This document shows positions 37,901 to 45,312 of a stretch of 64,000 nt of DNA, one piece after another (within the stretch, counting starts at the first letter, position 1; each line of letters begins with the position of its first letter). The notes beneath the pieces were generated by a model. The model was not told the origin of the DNA, ran no database searches, and worked only from the letters and a program-made list of their open reading frames with translations. A program made the position numbers and the translations under genes. Source of the stretch: Blastocatellia bacterium AA13 (GTDB lineage Bacteria > Acidobacteriota > Blastocatellia > UBA7656); contig QHVH01000014.1 of the NCBI GenBank assembly GCA_003222245.1, positions 62,001 through 126,000 on the forward strand. Reading direction: 5' to 3'.

Positions 37901-40900
37901 TTGCTCAACTGCGAGAGGTTTGTCTGCAACACGAAAGTAGCATTCGGGTCCAGCACGTCCGAGGCGTATCCGACCGAGTTCGATGTGCCGTTCGGTTGAT
38001 ATAGAAGATAAAGCGTCGTGTTCGTGTTGACGTACGGAAGCAGATCGTGAAGAAGGTCCTGACCTACCTGATCGGCTCCGTTCAATAGATAAGCGTTCGC
38101 GGCGCCTGCTTGACCGGATGCGCCCGGAATCTTCTGGACGTTTATATTGATCAACGTTCCCCACGCGAAGTTTTTCGCCGGGTTGATTGTCATCGGCTGA
38201 TTGGCGCTCTCGTGAATGCCCACGAATACGCCGTATCGCGGATTCGGGTCCTGTACACCATCGAGCGCTGCGATTAAAGGATCGGGGAACATCCAGACAG
38301 TAGGCCCGCCCGCGGAGCCTGCGCTTCCGAGAAACGGCGGTATCTGAGAAGCCTGCCACGGCATGTGCTTCTGAAGCGTGTACCGCGTCGGCGTGTTGTT
38401 GAAGAGAGGCAGCCTGTAAAGCGCAACGGCGCCGCTGGGCTGCAAGCCCGAAAGGCTCGAGCTCAAGCTCAACTCATCGGATGTCAAAATCAACTCGAGC
38501 GCCAGATTCGGGAACGAAGGCGGAAGCGTTATCACGGTTCCCTGTGGAAGCGGATTCGTCGGCGAGATGCTCGAATTGAGATCAAGAATTTGCGCTCGCA
38601 ATGCAGCGGGCTGGCCCGGCGCCAATGCCTCGCTGATTTGTGTGAGCGTCTCTCCGGCCGAGTCCTGCACGGTGTAGCTCGCGGTCAGCGGAGCCGACGT
38701 CGGGAACGTAATCGCTTCGCCCGCGGTCAAGTTCTGGAAGTCGATTGTCAGATTGAGCTTCGCGAGCCACGTCGTAAAAGCCGCTTGCTGAGCCGGCGCG
38801 ACAAACGCGTTCAGAATGCTCGCGAGCGTGTCGCCCTGCTGAACCACGTACACGCCCTCGCCCAGCGTGATCCAACTGACCCCTCCCGCGTTGTCGAACG
38901 TGAATATCGGCGCGGCCGTTGGAGTCGCGACCTGTTGCCCCATCAATTGATAGAGCGGGTCCGTCTTCACTTCGGCCGCAAGCGATGGGTTTTCGAGCAA
39001 CTGCGCGGCGGTAATCGGGTCGGCCGGATCGGGAACCTGCATTCCGTGCAGCAGGAACCGGGACGCCATCGCCGAAACCGAGTTGAGATTTCCGTAAGCC
39101 GTTACCGCGGACAACAACTCCTCTACGTCGATAGCCGGAACATTGGGAATATTTATCGTCGTGTTGAACAGGTTCGCCTGATTCAGCAGCACGTCCGCCA
39201 AATCGGCCAGCGTCAGGTTGAACTGCTGAGCGATTCCGGCCAGACTGTCCGAATCCTTCACCGTGTATTGGAACGGCGGCACGGGGATTCCGACCAACGG
39301 CTGCAAGTTCACGCCGGCAAGATCAGAGGCATTGAGCAGCGTTTGAAGATCGGCGGGCAGCAAGCTTCCCGGGTCCTTCAGCAACAACGCGCCCGCGATT
39401 GAAGCAACGCTCTCTCCCAGCCGCACCGTGTGATCTATCTCCGGCAGCGTCAGCCTTGCGCCGATTGGAACGTTGTTGGGATCGATGCCCGGATACGCGA
39501 TCATCAGCGTGTTGACGAACGCGCTGGTAGGAACGGCCTGCTGTTGAACGTTCAAGAAATAGGCCGAGACCGCGTAGAGGCTGTCGTCCGGCCTCACCGT
39601 GTAAGTAGCCGGACTGCCGGAAACCGCCGTTGGAATCAGGAGCGTCGCAACCGTCGACGGCAGCGGCTGGCTGGGATCGATGCTCTGTAGATTGTTGAGC
39701 AGCGCGATGGACTGAGCCATATCGCTCAAGCCGGTCAACTGTGAGTAGACCGAAGTCCCGGCGTTTCTCACGAGCATCAACGAAGCTATGAGGTTGAAGG
39801 TGTCTCCCGCCGCGCTGACGAATACAAGCGGATTTGTAGGCGGCGTCTTCGCGCTGTTTATCGCCAACGTCGCGCCGGTCTGAAGCAGTCCGACCAGATA
39901 TTGATTCGCGCTTTGAGCGCTCCGCGAAACAGGTACGCTCAGAAGGTCGATCGCGCTCAGGCCGAACGGGGTAAGCCATGACGACAACGTGTCGCCGCTT
40001 CGCGCTTGATAGACAACGCCGCTGAGCGTCCAGGGCTGAGCAGTCAGGATGCCGGAGGTTGATTGATTCGAATGAAGGACGCTTTCGGGCGTGACCTCCT
40101 GATCTCCGGAGCGCGGGAAGGAATTGCAAATCTGCTGGAGGCTCTGAGAACCCGGCGAGTACGTGTATGACGTAAGCAAATCGAGCGCGCTGCTGACCGT
40201 CGCCTTCGCAACCATGAAGAAATAGTTTCGGAAGATTGAGGTCGCCAGCGACTCCGCGGTTCCTTGCGCGGTCGGGCAAGCGGCCGCCGGAGGCGTCTGG
40301 GCGACTCGCTGCATATACTGCGCGGACAGCGCCTGGAAATACGCGGCAAGCTTCTCCGTGTAATCAGGGCCGACCTGAACAGCGCTCCTGTTGTTGAAGT
40401 AGATCGTATTACCGGAGACCGTCATCGACAGCTCCGGGATCATCGGCAATATTGCCGCGGACGAATCGTCGAAATTCGAGGTAGGTCGATTGGTGATCTG
40501 AAGATTGAAATTGTTCGCGAGGAATTGCGAGATGTTCGAGTACGGGAACGCGACATCCTCGGCGTCCGGACAGGCGAGCTGCTCCTGAATAAAGTGCAGA
40601 TCGCCCATGCTTATCGTCGTGCCCGGATCGTCCTGATTGCGCTGCCAGGCGACGACGGCCCAATTCAACAGCGCCCTCGCCAGCAGATTGAACGGCTTGT
40701 TGGAGGCCGCGGCCGCATCGCTGACGTTGCGAACTTCCGCGGCCGTCAACGCGGACGGATCGATTGAGTTCTCCAGAAGCAGCAGCGGAACCGTCCGCGG
40801 AGTTCCGGTCACCGTGAACGCCGGGCCGATGATCACGTTCAATGGAATCGCGGTGCTTGTGAACCGCGGGGCGGGGGCCCACTGAAGCGGCGCCTCTGAA

Positions 40901-43900
40901 GACGCGGAGCGGAGCGCCGCTATCCGGTTCAGCCTCGCCTGGGTCGGGAAGAACCTGTCCGCCGGGTGCAGCGTCGAAGCAAACAATAACGGCGCTGCGG
41001 CTTTCTGGGTTGATTGATCGCTTCCGCTCGCAATCCGCCATGGAGGCGTCCCCTTCGAACCGATCGTCCACGAAGCCGTCACGGTCATCGAGAACGAGAA
41101 ATGAATCGTGAAGAAGACGATCTTCACCGACGCCGTGACCGACACTCCGGCCGACAGCGTTATAAAGATAGGCTCGTAGCTCTCGACCACAAGGGTCTCG
41201 CTGGCGTAGACCACGACGCTGACGCTTGCCTTGATGATCGCGAAATCGACCGTCCCGTAGAGTTGGCCTACGATCCTGATTGTGCCCTGCAGCCAGAAGT
41301 ACTTGTCGCTCTTCACCGCGGGGCTGTTCGGATTGAACCACCCGATCACGCCTTCCAGCGCGCCTTCAACCGTGACGCTGATTCCCGCCGAGAAGATCCC
41401 TTCGTTGATCGTCTTGCCCACGCCGACCGACAACGCGAATCCAAACACGATGACCGGGTCGAAGTTGCCGTTGGTGATCTTCGGAACGCGGGACGAGGTC
41501 GCGCCGCTCAACACTCCAAAGTAAATTCCGCCGTAGCCGATGAACGGGAATACCTGGACGCAGAACGAATTCGCGAAGTTCATGTTCTGGGGGAAGCCCA
41601 GGTTCACCAGGAAATTTCCATTCGTGTAGATGTCGAGGATCAGCGTGGGCAGCGTTATCGAGACTTCGCCGAATTCGAGATGCCGGAACTCGTCGGGCAA
41701 GGTGAAGTCGATGTGATACAGCCCTATGTTCTCGGTGATCTTTCGATAGAGTATCTCGAAGCTGAGCCCGGCGAACGAGCCGACCTTTTCGCCGCTCAAC
41801 TGGATCAACAAGCCGTAGACCTTCGGGTCGTTGAAGATGATCGAAAGCCGGACCGCGCCCATAATTGTGAAGTCGGTCCCGATCAACCATCCGCTTGCAT
41901 CGCTGAAAACCAATCCGTTGGTGAAGTCCGGCGTGGTGGACTTCATCGCGGCGATCATCTTGTCGATGATGGCCTGCATCGAGGTCTCGTCTTCGAGCCC
42001 CTGCACAGTCACGTGCTGGCCGATGCCCAGGTATCGCATGTCCAGCAGGCTTCCCTGCGGCACGGCCGGCGGGGTTCCGTTCACGGCATCCCAACCCAGC
42101 GGATTCTCCTTGCCGAAACTCTGGCCCAGGAACGAGCCGGTGATATTGACCAGCACTCCGCTTTGAACCGGGTCCTTCTGAAACGTCAGCGATATCGTCT
42201 CGATCTGAATAAAGACGAGGTCGATGTTCGCGTCGTAGCTCAGCGACACCGTGCCCTTGCTCACGTTTATCTCGAGCACCAGCGCGTCCAGGCTTATGTC
42301 CAGCAGCTTGTCCCACGGAGAAGGCAGGCTGATCTTCAGATCCGGGTCGATTATGCTGACAAGCTTGTTCAGCATACCGCCGATCGTCTCGTTGACCAGG
42401 TGAATCTTGAATACAGTATCGACGTTCGGATCGTTGCTGATGACCGCGTCCACCTGAAACTGAATAGTGAAGACGCTGATTATTCCGCTGATAGAGCCGG
42501 TGACTTTCGTCGGCGAACTCGACGCGTCGACGCTCAACCCAATTCCTACATTGATCAACTGCAAGACGCTGCTGCCGAACAACTCGCCGTTGACCAGCGC
42601 GTTTATGGCGAACCGTTTGCCGGGCACGCTCGCGTTGAAGTTGATGTTCGATATTTCAAAGTTCGCGAGGTCGTTCGGCAGCAATAGCGACGAACCAAAC
42701 AGATCTCCGACAAGGCTCGCGAGATTCAGCGTGATCGTTCCGTTGAAGACTCCGGTAATAGTCCACTCGGGAATCGAAACCGTAACCGTAAAGCTGTAGT
42801 AGCTGGAATCCTGCTTCTTCCACCACAACGTCGCCTGCAGCTCCGCCATCACCAGCGGAGCACTCGCCGGATCGAAGACGGAGACCGACACGTCAAAAGC
42901 CAGGTAGATGCCGTTGAACGGATTCCATGCGTTCGTTATCGGCGGAGTCGGAGACCGCGGGTCGTAGCCGATCGTGCCGATCAACAGGTCTATCTCGGCC
43001 AGGGACGGCTCCGTTGTAACCATGCAGTAGAACTGCTTAAACGCGATTGAATTCAGCAGCGACCAGACGCCTTGCTGCTGTTGAAGCAGACTCGTAAGTC
43101 CGCTCAACGGCCCAGAGCCTACGAGCGAGACCAGACTCGCGAATGTTGTCTGCTGAGGGTTTGCCGGAACTATGTAAATTTCCAGGTAAGAAAGCTCGCC
43201 CCAGAGCTTCGCCATCATGTTCAGCGGAAGCGAGCCGACTATGATCCGCGCGCTGAAATACGGAATCGTCACCGGCGAAACTACGGTCGGGTACTGTTGC
43301 GCCGGAACGTATTCAACCTCCAGTCCGACCGTAGGCTGGCTGATGGTCAGGATGTTGCCCGGAATCGAAAACGATAGCCCTTGCGTTTGCAGCGACAGGT
43401 TGAACGCCGGTCCGGGAGGCGTCGGATTCTCCGTAATCGCGCCGTAGAGTTGAAACGTGGGATCATGCGCGCCGGGCAACAACGCGATTACTGGTCCGAG
43501 CGGTCCAAGCAGGCTGTAGTTTCCAAGCGCGCTGACGCCGGGAAGCAGCCCGAGGCTCGCCGGAGCGCCCGATTGCGGACACGCTCCTGAAGGCAATGCT
43601 TGCGCGACCGGAGCCGACGAGAGATACAGATACTGCGAAGTAGACGTTAGATAATCCGCGGCTTGTCCGGCGAGATCAGGAAAGCTTGTCCCGAACTTCC
43701 AGCCCGTTCCCAGCGTCACGCACATCTGCAGGACTACTTGCTGCGTACCGCCGTAATAAAAGAACACGAGACAGACCGGCAGGCCGTCCAGATTCAGGAA
43801 GTCTCCGGTAGTGAGCCCGTTAATGACGAGGCTGCTTCCCGGATTCGTGGGGATGTTCCCTGGATTGACGCCGCCGATCGTGATGTCGTTGTCGCCGATC

Positions 43901-44022
43901 AGATCGGTGATGAGCCGGCTCAGATAAGATTTGTCGATCGCTATCTGACCGTTATTGTCCGAAGCCTGCTCGATGAAACAGGCGGCCAGCGTCTTCAGGT
44001 CGTTAGCAACGCAGTTGGACAT
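31927..44022 (-). CDS. giant 4031-residue protein with about 20 LysM-like repeats
   Basis: The start is ATG 44022 (AGG upstream; a TTG lies eight codons earlier). There is no signal peptide. Residues 1 to about 1000 are beta-rich with alternating hydrophobic strands (ITLNLASLVGDLFG, LSAGVSVTASVKIVF). From about 1270 to 3490 degenerate LysM-like units recur, for example YQARSGDTLSSWL, YTVKDSDSLAGIAQQF, YVVQQGDTLASIL, YQVQDGDTFTRVSQAF and YTTQSGDTFASMV, interrupted by beta-sandwich-like inserts near 1835-2195, 2275-2540 and 3045-3345; a beta-rich C-terminus follows. LysM binds glycan chains with GlcNAc, but so many variant copies in an apparently non-exported protein are unusual. It is the last gene of a four-gene operon. 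Confidence 0.9.
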   Translation of the reverse strand: MSNCVANDLKTLAACFIEQASDNNGQIAIDKSYLSRLITDLIGDNDITIGGVNPGNIPTNPGSSLVINGLTTGDFLNLDGLPVCLVFFYYGGTQQVVLQMCVTLGTGWKFGTSFPDLAGQAADYLTSTSQYLYLSSAPVAQALPSGACPQSGAPASLGLLPGVSALGNYSLLGPLGPVIALLPGAHDPTFQLYGAITENPTPPGPAFNLSLQTQGLSFSIPGNILTISQPTVGLEVEYVPAQQYPTVVSPVTIPYFSARIIVGSLPLNMMAKLWGELSYLEIYIVPANPQQTTFASLVSLVGSGPLSGLTSLLQQQQGVWSLLNSIAFKQFYCMVTTEPSLAEIDLLIGTIGYDPRSPTPPITNAWNPFNGIYLAFDVSVSVFDPASAPLVMAELQATLWWKKQDSSYYSFTVTVSIPEWTITGVFNGTITLNLASLVGDLFGSSLLLPNDLANFEISNINFNASVPGKRFAINALVNGELFGSSVLQLINVGIGLSVDASSSPTKVTGSISGIISVFTIQFQVDAVISNDPNVDTVFKIHLVNETIGGMLNKLVSIIDPDLKISLPSPWDKLLDISLDALVLEINVSKGTVSLSYDANIDLVFIQIETISLTFQKDPVQSGVLVNITGSFLGQSFGKENPLGWDAVNGTPPAVPQGSLLDMRYLGIGQHVTVQGLEDETSMQAIIDKMIAAMKSTTPDFTNGLVFSDASGWLIGTDFTIMGAVRLSIIFNDPKVYGLLIQLSGEKVGSFAGLSFEILYRKITENIGLYHIDFTLPDEFRHLEFGEVSITLPTLILDIYTNGNFLVNLGFPQNMNFANSFCVQVFPFIGYGGIYFGVLSGATSSRVPKITNGNFDPVIVFGFALSVGVGKTINEGIFSAGISVTVEGALEGVIGWFNPNSPAVKSDKYFWLQGTIRIVGQLYGTVDFAIIKASVSVVVYASETLVVESYEPIFITLSAGVSVTASVKIVFFTIHFSFSMTVTASWTIGSKGTPPWRIASGSDQSTQKAAAPLLFASTLHPADRFFPTQARLNRIAALRSASSEAPLQWAPAPRFTSTAIPLNVIIGPAFTVTGTPRTVPLLLLENSIDPSALTAAEVRNVSDAAAASNKPFNLLARALLNWAVVAWQRNQDDPGTTISMGDLHFIQEQLACPDAEDVAFPYSNISQFLANNFNLQITNRPTSNFDDSSAAILPMIPELSMTVSGNTIYFNNRSAVQVGPDYTEKLAAYFQALSAQYMQRVAQTPPAAACPTAQGTAESLATSIFRNYFFMVAKATVSSALDLLTSYTYSPGSQSLQQICNSFPRSGDQEVTPESVLHSNQSTSGILTAQPWTLSGVVYQARSGDTLSSWLTPFGLSAIDLLSVPVSRSAQSANQYLVGLLQTGATLAINSAKTPPTNPLVFVSAAGDTFNLIASLMLVRNAGTSVYSQLTGLSDMAQSIALLNNLQSIDPSQPLPSTVATLLIPTAVSGSPATYTVRPDDSLYAVSAYFLNVQQQAVPTSAFVNTLMIAYPGIDPNNVPIGARLTLPEIDHTVRLGESVASIAGALLLKDPGSLLPADLQTLLNASDLAGVNLQPLVGIPVPPFQYTVKDSDSLAGIAQQFNLTLADLADVLLNQANLFNTTINIPNVPAIDVEELLSAVTAYGNLNSVSAMASRFLLHGMQVPDPADPITAAQLLENPSLAAEVKTDPLYQLMGQQVATPTAAPIFTFDNAGGVSWITLGEGVYVVQQGDTLASILNAFVAPAQQAAFTTWLAKLNLTIDFQNLTAGEAITFPTSAPLTASYTVQDSAGETLTQISEALAPGQPAALRAQILDLNSSISPTNPLPQGTVITLPPSFPNLALELILTSDELSLSSSLSGLQPSGAVALYRLPLFNNTPTRYTLQKHMPWQASQIPPFLGSAGSAGGPTVWMFPDPLIAALDGVQDPNPRYGVFVGIHESANQPMTINPAKNFAWGTLININVQKIPGASGQAGAANAYLLNGADQVGQDLLHDLLPYVNTNTTLYLLYQPNGTSNSVGYASDVLDPNATFVLQTNLSQLSNSPTANVTARAALLARRLVAALSPYAGAIGDAPDFLNLLWQCGIVRSGGYYLNYFNANGGSAIPDGAFASGNSATIGLLVVLNGTTPATPTSMALPSFINCAVVADNIDATSVNVFVQPIVLPVQPSAPDNSLQGLVTTYNSTYGATIDVTGLVTVNQDVRGLLQPGASIQLSSSAAYPIQEGDTFGSISADKGVSLSTLASLNSAGTAILRMGALVQFAAGQLDQTAAVQPGNTGFQMVRPAPTSSESEGQQYVEQIFQMVEYGITSNGFFNSSGQGLPAGPTDPNPQGGDTLLGVQDIDTTTLNYSQVFSVSLFAQGIDDVAPATSTIELALPAKVGGPYAGIARNSTVQLGVSYRDIFGNTGTANPPLALNPIPAGYIDDIIGFGQWPGVVLSYLFNGDQSNPELVIGIAFQPSRYTPDAASNPTPAIQAAIGAAANLKQIYYQIQQPDLILRYRSSLDVSSMNDTSRNPADPYLLDKSSSIQFAAHAFLFTTAMGALQAYQYTTGGSDTVGGVAGSFGITPGQLFNANKTAAQNALFSGPLQVPIIYSVRPQDSLQSIVEAAAKLGYSVTAAQIATNNQSTPLTESIDMTTPQARSYTTTGSERAQDLTATMNCSIAGIVKANDVPGVLAVGFKFTAPGQGSATVTYQVQDGDTFTRVSQAFASQYHLTVDPVSAATLNQTTPGMFAPKIALNIPDLVIQPGQTFAAIQNKYSYSIADTAQSNLDLAGIFPQSTLLGITTATYSGFDTLAAVASKHQLALDALAAANAATELLVQTSIIIPGRVSCLSPVAWPYRAAGTETFSALARSFGVQPLDLMALSQDLPGILNSGVSLNVGNGRVETSTDSTFAGLLAALQQQDSTVTAAQLATAIQDQGIIQSGALIVIPPVTGGSAQSLSAAGAKYNVSASTIATANAILVGFVQPGVSVSYTPPSSSITFSYTTQSGDTFASMVDRCNAYLASQQSTATVTVSQLADANIGAALVSGSSAVLPPSPPPVTIQQSATQNLPATSFPLVVELEMDRLYSPTAGQPNLVDPDFFGVTSVYQSATAISPRGSLDTSNSFASLTPFAAAFEAAFPGLKAATGQGVSEEDTSSQRPVWVVDFKPAGGSPTPINYQLQASSPAFFGVPPICNSLWGENVQVPGYVSGQGLTTGQTLSFHSVDLDVWGRTFLEAMDVFLSPAYAVPAYQMDPGDFTTITNAKDTIAGAIAGQLTNILSSNPPSARIIPAQETLKQNLLVQLSQAYTVNAVVQYPVDVTSSPYNDAVTAARLSGKVTTSSYLTGAKDDLGVPASYFNVSAAYIAEIIAAYPGILAAGQIVQYENNKHTITASDTLNSVAEALGASVTQLAAGMTLLNSSLGLFSANTTINVSGLSYKTLANDTFEMLAAFFDGSLQQIGLANAAVAGLIPAGTYNINQQKVTLKGTETLEAIALLAGTTPDQVPVFLAMTPLQQGVMVYALQSGQAFSLSTAKVELALPTQTEQSSLTFLFSAKSAAANRSLTLNLDYRVNSMEYPTGPPDGKGFQASNWLSFVLPFDRVAQASSDIGMVEIPIPLRAYPNLPVMLDQSGEFTKTPQQASDLRNWTYKFTYSHNSAAQDDTNLQVVFNQSPALRASFAREFTLPEALARFITVWPAVQADLNMLPTTAPGSTNAKATSAIAALATLANDVATGWAAWTSTGCGAQSPATANMSGWVYQYSLAKLSDNEGNLQDVILTLDSGPSEDSTGSVLGWPDISILVQGRMVTLNKTPNTSTPPSCTYSYPSNEPAIQTLMATEWQFGYPIDLITFQNAWAGVSITRNNQLMSGTRTGTNPVFVYTTPLVGFADKLVPFLTTDAMIQFGSGLTSQLEQPLASLITTLTQNNFNQNPSVGVSARYGYELQAPTAQDEEGMITLLPILLCPPDENTSTLADRLFGAIDWWYSNNSPATRGAGYYLSVSLLSSIEAGNPQPILRASLLYFQLDPSNALPERGGSARPREVLSGGKTGA

Positions 44023-44102
44023 TGTGTACCTGGGTTCCTTATTCAAGCTCCAAGATGCGCCTCTTCAATTGATCCGGTGATTTTTCTCATGCGCGCAACA
44101 GC

Positions 44103-45308
44103 TTACACGTCGATGTACATGCCTAAATGATCGCTGGCCGACCGAATCTTTCCGTAGTTGGCCGCCTGAACGAACGTGGCGTCATTCCCTATCAGGCCGA
44201 AAGAGGTGCTCATATATGCGTTGGTTCGGGGCGCAAAGCCGGGGCTTCGCAGCACCCAGTCCACGATGGCTCCCCTCACCCCCACGCCTGCCGCCGGGCC
44301 GTAGTACTGCTGCAATATGTTATCGAGAGCCATGTAGTAGCCGGTCGATTTCTCTTTCTTCCACCAGCCTCCCTTGCCGGCCGCGGTCGTATGCAGATAG
44401 GGCGCGGTCGTTCGGACAACCGCTCGCCGGATAAGCGTCGATCTTTCGGAGCCGCCGTGAACGATGCTCTGCGTATAGTCGTCAAGATACCCTTCGTTGA
44501 AGGAGTCGGTATGATTGGGATTATTCTGGTTGAGGTTGAAATCGCCCAGCACGAGCATGGCTCCGGCCGTGTCCTGCGCGACCGAGTCGGAGGGTATCGC
44601 CGCTTCGAGATTGATCTTTCCAACCTGCTTCATCGCCTGACCCGCCCAGTAGCCGCTTGGCGGCAAGTGGACGGCAAGGGTCTTGATTACGCGGTTGGCG
44701 GTCCTGTCCCAGAAAGCCGTGTAAAACGGAGCCCGCCCCCACTGCGCGGGAAACTGGAGCGGATGCCCCGTGCCGCCGTAAAAGATGCTCTGCCCGGCGA
44801 ACTCATCCTGATAATGGCCCTGGAAGCCGCATCCGGCCGGTACGGTATGTGGAAGCATCCCGGCCCACGTGCCTCCATAAGCCTGAATGCCGGCCGGCGG
44901 AGCCGCCAGGTTCCTGGGCTTCGGACCAGTCGCCGTCCAGAGCTGCGGCCCGATGAAGTCCAGTTGCGCGTCCCGGAAAAAAACCCCGATCCCCTCGAAG
45001 TACTTTGCCTGAGTGACCTGATAATAAGCCTGCTGCGCGTTCAGTACCTGAGGCGGCACGACGTGCCAACCGGCGCCGAGTTTCGTCTTGAGCTTGCGCA
45101 CGCCTTTGGCTCCGCCGGTATCGGATATCAGGCTGCCGACGCCGTTGCTCCCGCCCGAGCGAACCTCGATCACGATCAGTATGTCCGGGTTGATGCTCTT
45201 CACCGCGTCGACGATGTGCTGGCCGGACAACTGGCTGGCGGTCGTCTTGTTGCTGAAATTCTCTTCGCTGAAGAACTGGATGTTCCAAACCATCACGCGT
45301 ACAGGCAT
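44103..45308 (-). CDS. endonuclease/exonuclease/phosphatase (EEP, DNase-I-fold) family protein
   Basis: A 401-residue EEP-fold enzyme. The conserved places are present in order: VMVWNIQFF (Asn), ILIVIEVRS (metal Glu), LAVHLPP (catalytic His), VLGDFNLNQ (Asp-x-Asn) and the terminal ASDHLGMYI (Asp-His), so it should be catalytic on a phosphodiester or phosphomonoester. A glycine- and aromatic-rich insertion near residues 140-190 is unlike housekeeping ExoIII. There is no signal peptide. It starts four bases after the 1100-residue gene and precedes the giant LysM gene, so it is part of that operon. A nuclease toxin or a lipid/nucleotide phosphatase are both possible. Confidence 0.85.
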   Translation of the reverse strand: MPVRVMVWNIQFFSEENFSNKTTASQLSGQHIVDAVKSINPDILIVIEVRSGGSNGVGSLISDTGGAKGVRKLKTKLGAGWHVVPPQVLNAQQAYYQVTQAKYFEGIGVFFRDAQLDFIGPQLWTATGPKPRNLAAPPAGIQAYGGTWAGMLPHTVPAGCGFQGHYQDEFAGQSIFYGGTGHPLQFPAQWGRAPFYTAFWDRTANRVIKTLAVHLPPSGYWAGQAMKQVGKINLEAAIPSDSVAQDTAGAMLVLGDFNLNQNNPNHTDSFNEGYLDDYTQSIVHGGSERSTLIRRAVVRTTAPYLHTTAAGKGGWWKKEKSTGYYMALDNILQQYYGPAAGVGVRGAIVDWVLRSPGFAPRTNAYMSTSFGLIGNDATFVQAANYGKIRSASDHLGMYIDV

Positions 45309-45312
45309 CGTT

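Noticed and set aside
41014-42687. 557-codon plus-strand frame
   Set aside because: Lies wholly antisense to the giant LysM gene, Arg/Asp/His-rich with no domain, no ribosome site; a GC-rich shadow.
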